64,000 bases of DNA from Bradyrhizobium sp. 4 (GCF_023100905.1 NZ_CP064686.1:186001-250000), one strand, 5' to 3'; positions 1 to 11,280 are shown, numbered from the stretch's first letter. Notes: generated from the sequence alone by a model not told the origin. Translations and numbers: made by a program.

Positions 1-1
1 C

Positions 2-1849
2 GAGCGGGTGCGTGCCGGCGTCCGCCTGGTCGGCGATCCGCCAAAACGTCTGACGCCGGCGCGGCAGCGCCTGATCGAGGTACTGTCGGACCGGCTGCTG
101 CACGGCAAGTCGGAAGCCGCCAAGGAGGCCGGCGTTTCGGCCGGCGTGATCGACGGCCTCGTCGACGAAGGCACGCTCACGGTCGAGCCGATGCCGCCGG
201 CTCCGCCGCCGCCCGCACCCGATCCGGATTTCAGCCGGCCGGAGTTTTCGTCGCTCCAGCGCGCCGGGGTCGATGCCATGCGCGCGCTCGCGGCCAACGG
301 CAGCTTTCACGTCGCGCTGCTCGATGGCGTCACCGGCTCGGGCAAGACCGAGGTTTACTTCGAAGCCGTGGCCGAGGCGATCCGACGCGGAAAGCAATCG
401 CTGATCCTGATGCCGGAGATCGCGCTCACCGGCCAGTTCCTCGACCGCTTCGCGCAGCGTTTTGGCGTGCGGCCTCTGGAATGGCATTCCGAGCTGACGC
501 CGCGCACTCGCGCGCGCAATTGGGCGGCGATCTCCGAGGGCAGCGCGCCGGTCGTGGTCGGCGCGCGCTCGGCGCTGTTTCTGCCCTACGCCAATCTCGG
601 CCTCATCGTGGTCGATGAAGAGCACGACCAGGCCTACAAGCAGGACGAGGGCGTGCATTATCACGCCCGCGACATGGCGGTGGTGCGCGCCCATATCGCA
701 AAGGTTCCGATCGTGCTGGCGTCGGCGACGCCGTCGGTCGAATCCGAGGTCAATGCGCGCAAGAACCGCTATCAGCGCATCGCGCTGCCGTCGCGCTTCG
801 GCGGCCAGCACATGCCGCATATCGAGGCCATCGACATGCGCCGCGAGCCGCCGGCGCGCGGCCGCTTCATCTCGCCGCGGCTGGCGTCCGAGATCAGGAC
901 CGCGATCGAGCGGCGCGAGCAGGCGCTCTTGTTCCTCAATCGCCGCGGCTATGCGCCGTTGACGCTGTGCCGCGCCTGTGGCCATCGCTTCGCCTGCACC
1001 ATCTGCGACGCCTGGCTGGTCGATCATCGCTTCCGCCAGCGCCTCGTCTGTCACCATTGCGGTTTCTCGATGCCGCGCCCGCAAACCTGCCCGCATTGCG
1101 CGGCGGAGGAATCGCTGGTCGCGGTCGGGCCCGGTGTCGAGCGCTTGCAGGAGGAGGCGGCGGCGCTGTTCCCGGAGGCGCGCACCATGGTGCTGTCGAG
1201 CGATCTCATCACCTCGGTCGAGACGATGCGCTCCGAGCTGAATGACATTGCGGAGGGCCGCGTCGACGTCATCATCGGCACCCAGCTCGTCGCCAAGGGC
1301 CACAATTTCCCGCGGCTCAACCTGGTCGGCGTGATCGATGCCGATCTCGGCCTGTCCAATGGCGATCCGCGCGCCTCCGAGCGCACCTGGCAATTGCTCA
1401 ACCAAGTGATCGGCCGCGCCGGGCGCGAGCAGGGCCGTGGCATCGGCTATCTCCAGACCCACCAGCCCGATCATCCCGTGATGAAGGCGCTGATCGCCTG
1501 CGACCGCGAAGCCTTCTACGACAGCGAGATCGATTTGCGCGAACGCACGCTCTATCCGCCGTTCGGGCGGCTCGCGAGCCTGATCATTTCCGCCGGCGAC
1601 CGGCCGAGCGCCGAAGGCTTTGGCCGCCACCTCGTCGCGCTCGCGCCGCGCGATGAGCGCGTGGTGGTGCTGGGCCCGGCGGAAGCCCCGCTCGCGGTCA
1701 TCAAGGGCCGCTACCGCTTCCGCATTCTGGTGAAATCCGCGCGCGGCTTCGACCTGTCGGATTATCTGCGCAACTGGCTTGCCGCATGCCCGAAGCCGAA
1801 GGGCAATCAAAAGCTCGAAGTCGACGTCGATCCGCAGAGCTTTTTGTAG
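2..1849 (+). CDS. priA: Primosomal protein N' (PriA helicase), 3' part
   Basis: This is the 3' part of the replication-restart helicase PriA, which reloads the replisome at stalled forks. The reading frame is open to the left window edge, and 613 residues follow the first GTG, against roughly 730 for the whole family, so the N-terminal DNA-binding part lies outside. The Walker A motif GVTGSGKTE (about residues 106-114) and the DEEH box of a superfamily 2 helicase are visible. Two clusters of paired cysteines (CRACGHRFACTIC, then CHHCG and CPHC) form the zinc-binding insert typical of PriA. The GRAGR helicase motif VI is present near residue 472. The call is secure; only the true start cannot be seen. 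Confidence 0.96.
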   Translation, partial: ERVRAGVRLVGDPPKRLTPARQRLIEVLSDRLLHGKSEAAKEAGVSAGVIDGLVDEGTLTVEPMPPAPPPPAPDPDFSRPEFSSLQRAGVDAMRALAANGSFHVALLDGVTGSGKTEVYFEAVAEAIRRGKQSLILMPEIALTGQFLDRFAQRFGVRPLEWHSELTPRTRARNWAAISEGSAPVVVGARSALFLPYANLGLIVVDEEHDQAYKQDEGVHYHARDMAVVRAHIAKVPIVLASATPSVESEVNARKNRYQRIALPSRFGGQHMPHIEAIDMRREPPARGRFISPRLASEIRTAIERREQALLFLNRRGYAPLTLCRACGHRFACTICDAWLVDHRFRQRLVCHHCGFSMPRPQTCPHCAAEESLVAVGPGVERLQEEAAALFPEARTMVLSSDLITSVETMRSELNDIAEGRVDVIIGTQLVAKGHNFPRLNLVGVIDADLGLSNGDPRASERTWQLLNQVIGRAGREQGRGIGYLQTHQPDHPVMKALIACDREAFYDSEIDLRERTLYPPFGRLASLIISAGDRPSAEGFGRHLVALAPRDERVVVLGPAEAPLAVIKGRYRFRILVKSARGFDLSDYLRNWLAACPKPKGNQKLEVDVDPQSFL

Positions 1850-1865
1850 GCCACCGCTCTCTCCC

Positions 1866-1952
1866 CGTCATTGCGAGGAGCCCTTGCGACGAAGCAATCC
1901 AGTCTGTTTCCGCGGTGACAGACTGGATTGCTGCGCTTCGCTCGCAATGACG
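1866..1952. repeat. REP-like palindrome, family A copy 1
   Basis: An imperfect inverted repeat of about 87 bases. The outer arms read CGTCATTGCGAG and CTCGCAATGACG, and the inner arms GCAATCCAG and CTGGATTGC. It lies just after priA. A near-identical element lies at 24751-24837. The form is that of bacterial intergenic REP-type elements, which fold as RNA hairpins. Confidence 0.85.
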
Positions 1953-1964
1953 AAAGAATAGAAA

Positions 1965-1994
1965 AAGCCCGCCGTCCCCCAAGACGGCGGGCTT
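1965..1994 (-). terminator. Intrinsic terminator of the rlpA-like gene
   Basis: A perfect 12-base-pair stem (1965-1976 with 1983-1994, loop of six) is followed on the minus strand by a run of Ts (AAAAA at 1962-1966 on the plus strand, partly within the stem). It begins 20 bases after the stop of the minus-strand gene at 2014, the expected place for its Rho-independent terminator. Confidence 0.85.
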
Positions 1995-2013
1995 GTTTCA
2001 CGCGTCGCGCGTC

Positions 2014-2523
2014 TTAAGAGACGACTTCCGCGGTGACGCGGCCGACGCCGGCGCCGGTGAGGCCGATGGCACGGGCAGCGCCCGTGGAGAGGTCGAGGAC
2101 ACGGCCGCGAATGAACGGGCCACGGTCGTTGATGGTGACGATGACGCTGGAGCCGCCATGGGTGACCCGCAGCTTGGTGCCGAACGGCAGCGAACGGTGC
2201 GCCGCGGTCATGGCGTTCTGGTTGAAGCGCTGGCCCGAGGCGGTCCTGCTGCCGGACTCGTTGCCGTAAAAGGAAGCCATGCCGGAGAAGGAACGTCCGG
2301 TGCCCTGCGACGGCGTCATCGACGCATTGGCGTTACGCCAATCGGAGGTCGTGTTGGCGTCGTTCTGGGCGTGGTGGCGGTGATGATGGTGGGAATACCG
2401 ATGGTGATGGCGGGATTTGGCGGAAGCTTCGGTGGCAGTTCCACCGATGAGAAGAGTTGCGGCAACAAAGGCGATCGCCGTACGCGGCCGGGTCACAGAG
2501 CCCAGCGTCTTCAAACAAAGCAT
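2014..2523 (-). CDS. RlpA-like septal ring / double-psi beta-barrel protein
   Basis: A 169-residue exported protein of the RlpA family, whose members bind or cleave denuded peptidoglycan glycan strands at the septum. An N-terminal signal peptide covers about residues 1-35, followed by a histidine-rich stretch (HHHRYSHHHHRHH). The C-terminal half (about 80-169) is the RlpA barrel: GMASFYG, SGQRFN, LPFGTKLRVTH and the NDRGPF motif with the conserved acid-base region are all present. No SPOR domain is present, so this is a short form. It is transcribed away from the ATP synthase operon, and its upstream region carries an 18-base palindrome and a CtrA-type box. I see no lipobox cysteine, so it may be soluble in the periplasm. 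Confidence 0.85.
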   Translation of the reverse strand: MLCLKTLGSVTRPRTAIAFVAATLLIGGTATEASAKSRHHHRYSHHHHRHHAQNDANTTSDWRNANASMTPSQGTGRSFSGMASFYGNESGSRTASGQRFNQNAMTAAHRSLPFGTKLRVTHGGSSVIVTINDRGPFIRGRVLDLSTGAARAIGLTGAGVGRVTAEVVS

Positions 2524-2544
2524 ATATTGGTCCCTAAGCTAGTA

Positions 2545-2562
2545 TTGCCACATATGTGGCAA
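2545..2562. promoter_or_regulatory. Perfect 18-bp palindrome upstream of the rlpA-like gene
   Basis: TTGCCACATATGTGGCAA is a perfect 18-base palindrome 21 bases upstream of the start codon of the minus-strand rlpA-like gene. The length and symmetry suit a dimeric helix-turn-helix operator. The factor is unknown. Confidence 0.5.
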
Positions 2563-3169
2563 GTGGAGCCCCCGTAAGTTTGCGAGCGGGACCGCGTTTC
2601 GATTCCTAATGAGGCGTGAATTGGGCAGTAAATCCGTTCTGTGTCTTCATGTAATATCTTGTTACCGGCGGGGATATTCGGCCGATATTCCGTAATCTTG
2701 GATTTTAACGATTAATTAACCTCTATATTACTTACAAATACTGTAAAACGAAGTCATCGCTTCCCGCATTTAGAATTGGGTAAGTATTCGGCGAGTGAAG
2801 CGAATGTGCCAGGAATCACGCCTCAGCGATCCGTGTTCATGGCCGCTATGCGCTGAGGGCAGGAACAAATCGCCGGCCTCGGCTCATGGGCTGGCTTAAG
2901 CGCTGTGGCAATTCCGCGGCGTGGCAGGTCGTCGTCGCGTCCTCGTGGACTGCGACGAACTGGCGACAGAACGTCATGCCTTTAATTTGGCGTCATGTTG
3001 CACGTGCGCGCCTGCTATGTTAGCAAAGCCGCGATTTTAACGAGCCCGGCACTTCCGTGCGGGGTCGAAAATCGAAGTCCCGCTTGAATTCCAAGGGCTT
3101 GGATCGCTAGGCGCCGCTTTGTGGCGACGGTTTTTCCCTTGCGAGTTTGACAGCAAAAAGAGCACGTCT
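2563..3169. other. Gene-poor divergent region between rlpA-like gene and atp operon
   Basis: About 600 bases without a credible gene. It holds the CtrA-type box described above and, at 3032-3074, an outer stem (CGATTTT with AAAATCG) enclosing a smaller GC hairpin, which would sit in the 5' leader of the atp mRNA. I could not identify a convincing sigma-70 promoter for atpH. Confidence 0.6.
2705..2720. promoter_or_regulatory. Candidate CtrA-binding box
   Basis: TTAACGATTAATTAAC matches the alphaproteobacterial CtrA consensus TTAA-N7-TTAA(C) exactly, within an AT-rich patch. It lies about 180 bases upstream of the rlpA-like gene and about 450 bases upstream of atpH. CtrA controls cell-cycle and division genes in this class, which suits a septal protein as target. 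No experiment is visible here. Confidence 0.5.
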
Positions 3170-3729
3170 GTGGCTGCAGAAGATACGTCCGTTTCCGGTG
3201 TGTCGGGCCGTTATGCAACGGCCTTGTTTGAACTGGCCCGCGACCAGAAAGTGGTCGACGAGGTCAAAGCCGATCTCGAGAAATTCGAGGGCATGCTCAA
3301 CGAAAGCGCCGATCTGAAGCGCCTCGTTCGCAGCCCGGTTTTCGCGGCCGACGCCCAGTCCAGGGCCCTCTCGGCCGTGCTGGACAAGGCGGGCATCGCC
3401 GGCATCTCCACCAATTTCCTGAAAGTGCTGACCGCCAACCGCCGCCTGTTCGCGGTGGCTGACGTCATCCGCGCCTATCGCGCCCTGGTCGCCAAGTTCA
3501 AGGGCGAGGCCACGGCCGACGTCACCGTGGCGGAGGCGCTCTCGGACAAGAATCTCGACGCCCTCAAGGTTGCCCTGAAGTCGGTGACCGGCAAGGACGT
3601 CGCGCTCAACGTGAAGGTCGATCCCTCGATCATCGGTGGCCTCGTGGTCAAGCTTGGCAGCCGGATGATCGATAGCTCGCTTCGCACCAAACTCAATTCG
3701 ATCAAGCACGCGATGAAAGAGGCAGGCTG

Positions 3730-3730
<1 letters not shown>
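3170..3730 (+). CDS. atpH: ATP synthase F1 subunit delta
   Basis: The delta subunit (OSCP homologue) links the catalytic F1 head to the peripheral stalk of the membrane ATP synthase. I chose the GTG at 3170, giving 186 residues that begin MAAEDTSVSG, because the family consensus (SGRYATALFELA) starts soon after it and an upstream ATG at 3119 would add an atypical 17-residue head. The C-terminal motif DPSIIGGLVVKLGSRMIDSS is the conserved delta signature. It is the first gene of atpHAGDC, and its stop overlaps the atpA start by one base (TGATG), which indicates translational coupling. Confidence 0.96.
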
Positions 3731-5259
<1,529 letters not shown>

Positions 5260-5273
5260 GAGAACGGTCGCAA

Positions 5274-5356
5274 GGCCGGGCTTCTTGTCCCGGCCTTCCG
5301 TGCCTCACTGCATGGAAACGAAGACGTGGATGCCCGGGACACGCCCGGGCATGACG
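5274..5356. repeat. REP-like paired hairpins, family B copy 1 (inside atp operon)
   Basis: Two GC-rich hairpins, GGCCGGG..CCCGGCC and TGCCCGGG..CCCGGGCA, separated by about 35 bases. This is the most diverged of three family B copies (others at 18646-18730 and 21025-21110). It lies between atpA and atpG, within a single operon, where such stems can affect mRNA decay or processing. Confidence 0.8.
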
Positions 5357-5412
5357 ACTGGGATAGGCTAGCGGCTTGATCCAAGGGATCGAACCGCCGG
5401 GGTGAACGAAGA

Positions 5413-6288
5413 ATGGCGTCACTTAAAGACATGCGCGTCCGCATCGCCTCCACCAAGGCGACGCAGAAGATCACCAAGGCCATGCAAATGGTCGCGGCAT
5501 CCCGATTGCGCCGCGCCCAGCAAGCAGCCGAGGCGGCGCGGCCCTATGCCGACAAGATGAGCGCGGTGATCTCCAACATCGCCAGCGCTGCCGCCGGTTC
5601 GCCCGGCGCGCCGGTGCTGCTGGCCGGCACCGGCAAGGACCAGGTTCACCTGCTGCTGGTCTGCACCGGCGAGCGCGGCCTGTCCGGCGCCTTCAACTCC
5701 TCGATCGTGCGCCTCGCGCGCGAGCGCGCCCAGTCGCTGATGGCGCAGGGCAAGGAGGTCAAATTCTTCTGCGTCGGACGCAAGGGCTACGAGCAACTCC
5801 GCCGCCTGTACGACAAGCAGATCGTCGAGCATCTCGACCTGCGCGGCGTTCGTCAGCTCGGCTTCGTCAACGCCGAGGACATCGCCAAGAAGGTTCTGGC
5901 CCGCTTCGACAACGGCGAATTCGACGTCTGCACGCTGTTCTACGCGCAGTTCAAGTCGGTAATTGCCCAGGTCCCGACCGCGCAGCAGATCATTCCGCTG
6001 ACCGTGGAAGAAAAGGCGGCGAACGCGCCGTCGACGTCCTACGACTACGAGCCGGAGGAAGACGAACTCCTCTCCGGCCTGTTGCCGCGGAATATCGCGG
6101 TGCAGATTTTCCGTGCGCTGCTGGAAAACAACGCCTCGTTCTACGGCGCCCAGATGAGCTCGATGGACAACGCCACCCGCAATGCGGGCGAAATGATCCG
6201 CAAGCAAACCCAGATCTACAACCGAACCCGTCAAGCCCAGATCACCAAGGAGCTGATCGAGATCATCTCCGGCGCCGAGGCGGTCTGA
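5413..6288 (+). CDS. atpG: ATP synthase F1 subunit gamma
   Basis: The rotating central shaft of F1, 291 residues, normal for the family. The N terminus MASLKDMRVRIASTKATQKI and the C-terminal helix with MSSMDNATRNAGEMI are the two coiled halves that enter the alpha3-beta3 ring; the latter is the family signature. It is the third gene of the operon, 153 bases after atpA and 52 bases before atpD. Confidence 0.98.
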   Translation: MASLKDMRVRIASTKATQKITKAMQMVAASRLRRAQQAAEAARPYADKMSAVISNIASAAAGSPGAPVLLAGTGKDQVHLLLVCTGERGLSGAFNSSIVRLARERAQSLMAQGKEVKFFCVGRKGYEQLRRLYDKQIVEHLDLRGVRQLGFVNAEDIAKKVLARFDNGEFDVCTLFYAQFKSVIAQVPTAQQIIPLTVEEKAANAPSTSYDYEPEEDELLSGLLPRNIAVQIFRALLENNASFYGAQMSSMDNATRNAGEMIRKQTQIYNRTRQAQITKELIEIISGAEAV

Positions 6289-6340
6289 CGCACGAACCAA
6301 ACGACGGTCGTTCAAGTAAAGAATTTCGAAGGAGAGCTTC

Positions 6341-7783
<1,443 letters not shown>

Positions 7784-7802
7784 GCTGCGAAGGGCGAGCA
7801 GG

Positions 7803-7851
7803 GAGTAGCGAACAATCGCGCTGCTCCCGCTCCATTCGCAATTCGCTACTC
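7803..7851. repeat. Inverted repeat between atpD and atpC
   Basis: The arms GAGTAGCGAA (7803-7812) and TTCGCTACTC (7842-7851) are a perfect 10-base inverted repeat in the 86-base gap between atpD and atpC. In mRNA it would fold as a hairpin between the two cistrons. I saw no other copy in the window. Confidence 0.7.
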
Positions 7852-7869
7852 ACCATTCGCAGGTTTCCA

Positions 7870-8277
7870 ATGGCCACCTTCCACTTCGATCTCGTCTCGC
7901 CGGAAAAGCTCGCCTTCTCGGGCGAGGTCGACCAGGTCGATATCCCCGGCGTCGAGGGTGACTTCGGCGTGCTGGCGGGACATGCGCCGGTCGTGGCCGC
8001 GATCCGACCCGGCATTCTCACCGTAACCAGCGGCGGCAAGCACGAGAAGATCATCGTGCTCGGCGGTATCGCCGAAGTTTCCGACAAGGGCCTGACGGTG
8101 CTCGCCGACGTCGCGACCTCGCTGGCCGAGCTCGACCGCGCCCAGTTCGCCGCGACCGTCTCGGAGATGGAAGAGGGATTGAAGGAGCACGAAGGCAACG
8201 AGCTCGATCAAGCCATCGCGCGGCTCGACCACTTCAAGAGCATCCAGCAGCAGCTCAACAGCACGGCGATGCACTAA
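7870..8277 (+). CDS. atpC: ATP synthase F1 subunit epsilon
   Basis: The epsilon subunit, which sits on gamma and can inhibit ATP hydrolysis through its C-terminal helices. The 135 residues contain the N-terminal beta sandwich (FHFDLVSPEKLAFSGEVDQV, with GDFGVLAGHAP at about 36-46) and a full helical C-terminal domain, so the regulatory arm is kept. It is the last gene of the operon and is followed immediately by a hairpin terminator. Confidence 0.97.
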   Translation: MATFHFDLVSPEKLAFSGEVDQVDIPGVEGDFGVLAGHAPVVAAIRPGILTVTSGGKHEKIIVLGGIAEVSDKGLTVLADVATSLAELDRAQFAATVSEMEEGLKEHEGNELDQAIARLDHFKSIQQQLNSTAMH

Positions 8278-8301
8278 GCCCCGGTGCACTGCGCCGGGGC
8301 T
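8277..8301 (+). terminator. Terminator-like hairpin after atpC
   Basis: AGCCCCGG (8277-8284) pairs with CCGGGGCT (8294-8301) directly after the atpC stop codon. The following T run is weak, so it may act with Rho or as an mRNA-stabilising stem. It marks the end of the atp operon. Confidence 0.65.
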
Positions 8302-8428
8302 CAAGCTACAAATTCCTGAATAAGTTCAGCGCTCGTCACGGAAGTGGCGGGCGCTGAAACTTTGTTGCACCGCGCCGCCGATAGCGCCATTCTGCGCCCG
8401 CGAACTTTGTTCCGGGGGCCGGCCGCAG

Positions 8429-10060
8429 ATGAAACGCAAGATCGCAGCGATTTTCGCAGCCGATATTGCCGGCTATTCACGACTGGTCGCGGAAGACGAA
8501 GAGGAGACGCTGCGGCGTCTCGCCTCCTATCGCGAGGTCGTCGACGATTTCATTGCCAGGGCGGGCGGACGCATCTTCAACACCGCGGGCGACGCCGTGC
8601 TCGCGGAATTTCCGAGCGCAGTCGATGCGGTGCGCTGCGCGATCGATATCCAGGAATCCCTGCGAACCCGCAACATGGCCTATCCGCCAAGCCGGCAGAT
8701 GTCGTTCCGCATCGGCATCACCATCGGCGACGTGGTCGAGCGCGACGGCGATCTGCTCGGTGACGGTGTCAATATCGCCGCTCGGCTCGAGGGCCTCGCC
8801 GAGGTCGGCGGCATCTGCGTTTCCCGCGCCGTCCACGAGCAGGTCGCCAACAAGCTGTCGGTGCAGTTCGCCGATATCGGCGCGCAGGAGGTCAAGAACA
8901 TCCCGACGCCGGTGCACGCCTACATGGTGGCGATGCGGCGCGGAGACGGCAGCTACGCGACGCCGCAGATCAAGAAGGTGACAAAGGCCGAGCCCGCGCC
9001 GAACTGGATGTGGCCGCTGGTGGTCGGTGTCGTCTCCATCGTCGCCATCGGCGTCGGCGGCTTCCTCTATTTCACCAAGCTCGAGACCACGAGGGCGCCG
9101 GCGATCGCAGCGACCGTGCCAAGCCCCGTATCGAGCCCTGCGCCCAGCGTGGCTGCATCAACAGCGCCAAGCCCATCAGCCACCACGGCGGTGAAAGCGC
9201 CGATGCCCATCCCGGCACCATCGGCTTCGCCGATGGCCGGCAAGTTTCCCGCCGACAGCGTCCCCTTCATCAACGAGCGCATCCGCAACTACCTGGCGGG
9301 CGACTATTCCGCTGCCGGCGACTACAAGGCGTTCGCGCTCAATGTCGGCGGCTTCACCGGCGCGTCGTTGAATCAGCCGAACGAGGAAGCTGCGCGCAAC
9401 GCCGCACTCGATCAGTGTCAGAAGCGCGCCGATGCCGCGCAGTCGCCGCGGCGCTGCGAGCTCTATGCGGTCGGCAACACTATCGTCTACACGCACGGCA
9501 AGCCGCCGATGCCGCTGCAACCGTTCGTCCGGCATGATGCCGTGACCGAACGCGCCTTCGCCTCGAAAGACTTTCCGATGGTGCGTGATCCCGCCAAGGT
9601 CCGGCTCGAGAACATGTACGTGCCCGCGGCAAAATCCCGCGCGGTCGCGCTCGGCCCGGGCGGTCAATATTTCATGGTGATGGGCGCATCATCCGCCGAG
9701 GATGCCGCGCGGCGTTCGCTGGAATCGTGCGGCGCGATCGCCGGCGTCGCCTGCCTGGTCGTTGCGGTTGACGAGAATTTCGTCGTGCCGATCCCGACCC
9801 TGCTCCGGATCACCGGCTTCTTCCACGCGGCGTCCAACGCCTCGATTGTCGCCGATGCGCGCGACGAGGTGGTGCGCAAGCTCGCCGATGGCATGGGCTG
9901 GAACGCCGTCGCGGTCGGCACCGCGGGCCGGCCGGGCCTCGGTGTGAGGGCCGCCGACGAGCAGTCCGCCGTCAATTCCGCACTCGCCGACTGCGCCAAG
10001 CGCGACAGCGATTGCCACGTCATCGCGATCGGCCCGTTCACGGTGGGCCCGATCAACTAG
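8429..10060 (+). CDS. Class III adenylate/guanylate cyclase with three C-terminal repeats
   Basis: A 543-residue protein with an N-terminal class III nucleotidyl cyclase domain (about 1-170), one membrane segment (about 193-215), a Pro/Ala/Ser-rich linker and a repeated C-terminal region. The metal-binding aspartates D12 (AADIAGYS) and D55 (NTAGDAVLAEF) and the transition-state pair N115/R119 (VNIAARLE) are present, so it should make cAMP or cGMP. The C-terminal part holds three modules at about 300-353, 403-455 and 491-538. Each has an AVAL-type strand, an alanine-rich helix with a cysteine, then a second cysteine and another strand (C330/C343, C434/C442, C522/C529). These resemble DUF4189. 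The topology suggests a cytoplasmic cyclase with an exported sensor, which is an inference. Confidence 0.85.
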   Translation: MKRKIAAIFAADIAGYSRLVAEDEEETLRRLASYREVVDDFIARAGGRIFNTAGDAVLAEFPSAVDAVRCAIDIQESLRTRNMAYPPSRQMSFRIGITIGDVVERDGDLLGDGVNIAARLEGLAEVGGICVSRAVHEQVANKLSVQFADIGAQEVKNIPTPVHAYMVAMRRGDGSYATPQIKKVTKAEPAPNWMWPLVVGVVSIVAIGVGGFLYFTKLETTRAPAIAATVPSPVSSPAPSVAASTAPSPSATTAVKAPMPIPAPSASPMAGKFPADSVPFINERIRNYLAGDYSAAGDYKAFALNVGGFTGASLNQPNEEAARNAALDQCQKRADAAQSPRRCELYAVGNTIVYTHGKPPMPLQPFVRHDAVTERAFASKDFPMVRDPAKVRLENMYVPAAKSRAVALGPGGQYFMVMGASSAEDAARRSLESCGAIAGVACLVVAVDENFVVPIPTLLRITGFFHAASNASIVADARDEVVRKLADGMGWNAVAVGTAGRPGLGVRAADEQSAVNSALADCAKRDSDCHVIAIGPFTVGPIN

Positions 10061-10098
10061 GCTCGCGCAATTTCCGGGCAAAGTTCTCTAATGATTTC

Positions 10099-10133
10099 AA
10101 CCCCGTTCTACTGTGCATGGGGTTGTTTTCGCG
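10099..10133 (+). terminator. Hairpin terminator, family D copy 1
   Basis: AACCCC (10099-10104) pairs with GGGGTT (10119-10124) and is followed by GTTTT, as in an intrinsic terminator for the cyclase gene. From 10107 to 10133 it is identical to 33234-33260, downstream of another plus-strand gene. A mobile or conserved terminator cassette is likely. Confidence 0.75.
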
Positions 10134-10136
10134 TTT

Positions 10137-10658
10137 TCAGTTTGCGAACCGCGCAAACTGCTGCGCCACTGCGCTGTAGACGTGGCGGCGGAACGGCACC
10201 ACGACATCGGGGACGCGGTCGAGCCGCTCCCAGCGCCAGGCGTCGAACTCGGCGGGCTGCCCGTTGCGCGGCGTCAGCGGATCGATCTCGTCATCCTTGC
10301 CGGTGAAGCGCAGCGCGAACCACTTCTGGCGCTGGCCGCGGAATTTCGCCAGCCGATGCGTCTGCGGCCCGTCATAGGGCGGGAATTCGTAAGTCAGCCA
10401 GTCGGTCTCGCCGAGATAGGTTGCGCTCTTGACGCTGGTCTCTTCCCAGAGCTCGCGCAGCGCGGCGTCGCGCAAATCCTCGCCCTCGTCGACGCCGCCC
10501 TGCGGCATCTGCCAGTCCAAGCCCGGCAGGATGATCTCGGGGCCGTCGCCCTTGAAGCGGTGCCCGATCAGCACGCGGCCATCGGCGTTGAACAGCGCGA
10601 TTCCGACATTGGGACGGTAAGGTTTTTCAGTGGTCACGCGTGGATCTCTCGTCGTCAT
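10137..10658 (-). CDS. rppH: RNA pyrophosphohydrolase, Nudix family (first paralogue)
   Basis: A 173-residue Nudix hydrolase of the RppH type, which removes pyrophosphate from mRNA 5' ends to start decay (or hydrolyses dinucleoside polyphosphates). The Nudix box GGVDEGEDLRDAALRELWEE is complete, and WQMPQGG and RGQRQKWFALRFTG are the RppH-specific motifs. A second, 167-residue paralogue lies immediately upstream on the same strand. Which of the two is the main decapping enzyme cannot be told from sequence. Confidence 0.9.
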   Translation of the reverse strand: MTTRDPRVTTEKPYRPNVGIALFNADGRVLIGHRFKGDGPEIILPGLDWQMPQGGVDEGEDLRDAALRELWEETSVKSATYLGETDWLTYEFPPYDGPQTHRLAKFRGQRQKWFALRFTGKDDEIDPLTPRNGQPAEFDAWRWERLDRVPDVVVPFRRHVYSAVAQQFARFAN

Positions 10659-10701
10659 TTCAGGCGATGCATTAGCATCAAGCTGGAATGGCGACTTGAA
10701 C

Positions 10702-11205
10702 TTAATCCTGCGCCAACGGGGAAAATTCCTTCACCACGCGCTCGTAGACCGGGCGCTTGAACGGGACGATCAGCCCAGTCAGGTTCCTCATCGGCTCCCA
10801 GCGCCAGCTCACGAACTCGGCCTTGTGGCCGCCGCCGGGCTTTTCGACGTTGATCTCGCTGTCCTTGCCGGTGAAGCGGACCGCGAACCATTTCTGGCGC
10901 TGGCCGCGGTAGCGGCCCTTCCAGGTGCGCCCGGCGACCGTGCGGGGAATGTCGTAAGTGAGCCAGTCCGGAACCTCGCCGAGCCGCTCGACCGAACGCA
11001 CGCTGGTCTCCTCATAGAGCTCGCGCTTGGCGGCCTCCCAATTGTCCTCGCCGGGATCGACGCCGCCCTGCGGCATCTGCCAGACATGGGTGTCGTCGAC
11101 ATGCTCGATGCCGCCGGCACGCCGGCCGATGAACACCAGTCCGTCCTTGTTGAGCAACATCACGCCGACGCAGGTCCGGTAGGGCAGATCCTCGTAACGC
11201 GCCAT
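10702..11205 (-). CDS. rppH: RNA pyrophosphohydrolase, Nudix family (second paralogue)
   Basis: A 167-residue Nudix protein with the RppH motifs WQMPQGG, RELYEETSV and RGQRQKWFAVRFTGKD. I chose the ATG at 11205 (MARYEDLPYRTC), which is preceded by a GAGAGG ribosome-binding site; the frame is open a further 22 codons upstream but without family resemblance. It lies 43 bases upstream of its paralogue and 75 bases downstream of the deacetylase-like gene, so the three are probably co-transcribed. Confidence 0.92.
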   Translation of the reverse strand: MARYEDLPYRTCVGVMLLNKDGLVFIGRRAGGIEHVDDTHVWQMPQGGVDPGEDNWEAAKRELYEETSVRSVERLGEVPDWLTYDIPRTVAGRTWKGRYRGQRQKWFAVRFTGKDSEINVEKPGGGHKAEFVSWRWEPMRNLTGLIVPFKRPVYERVVKEFSPLAQD

Positions 11206-11280
11206 TCCGCCAGACCTCTCGCATGCTGTCGGTAAGGCTGAAGCAGGCCCCGCGGGTCTGTGCCGTACCAATCCGTTGAT

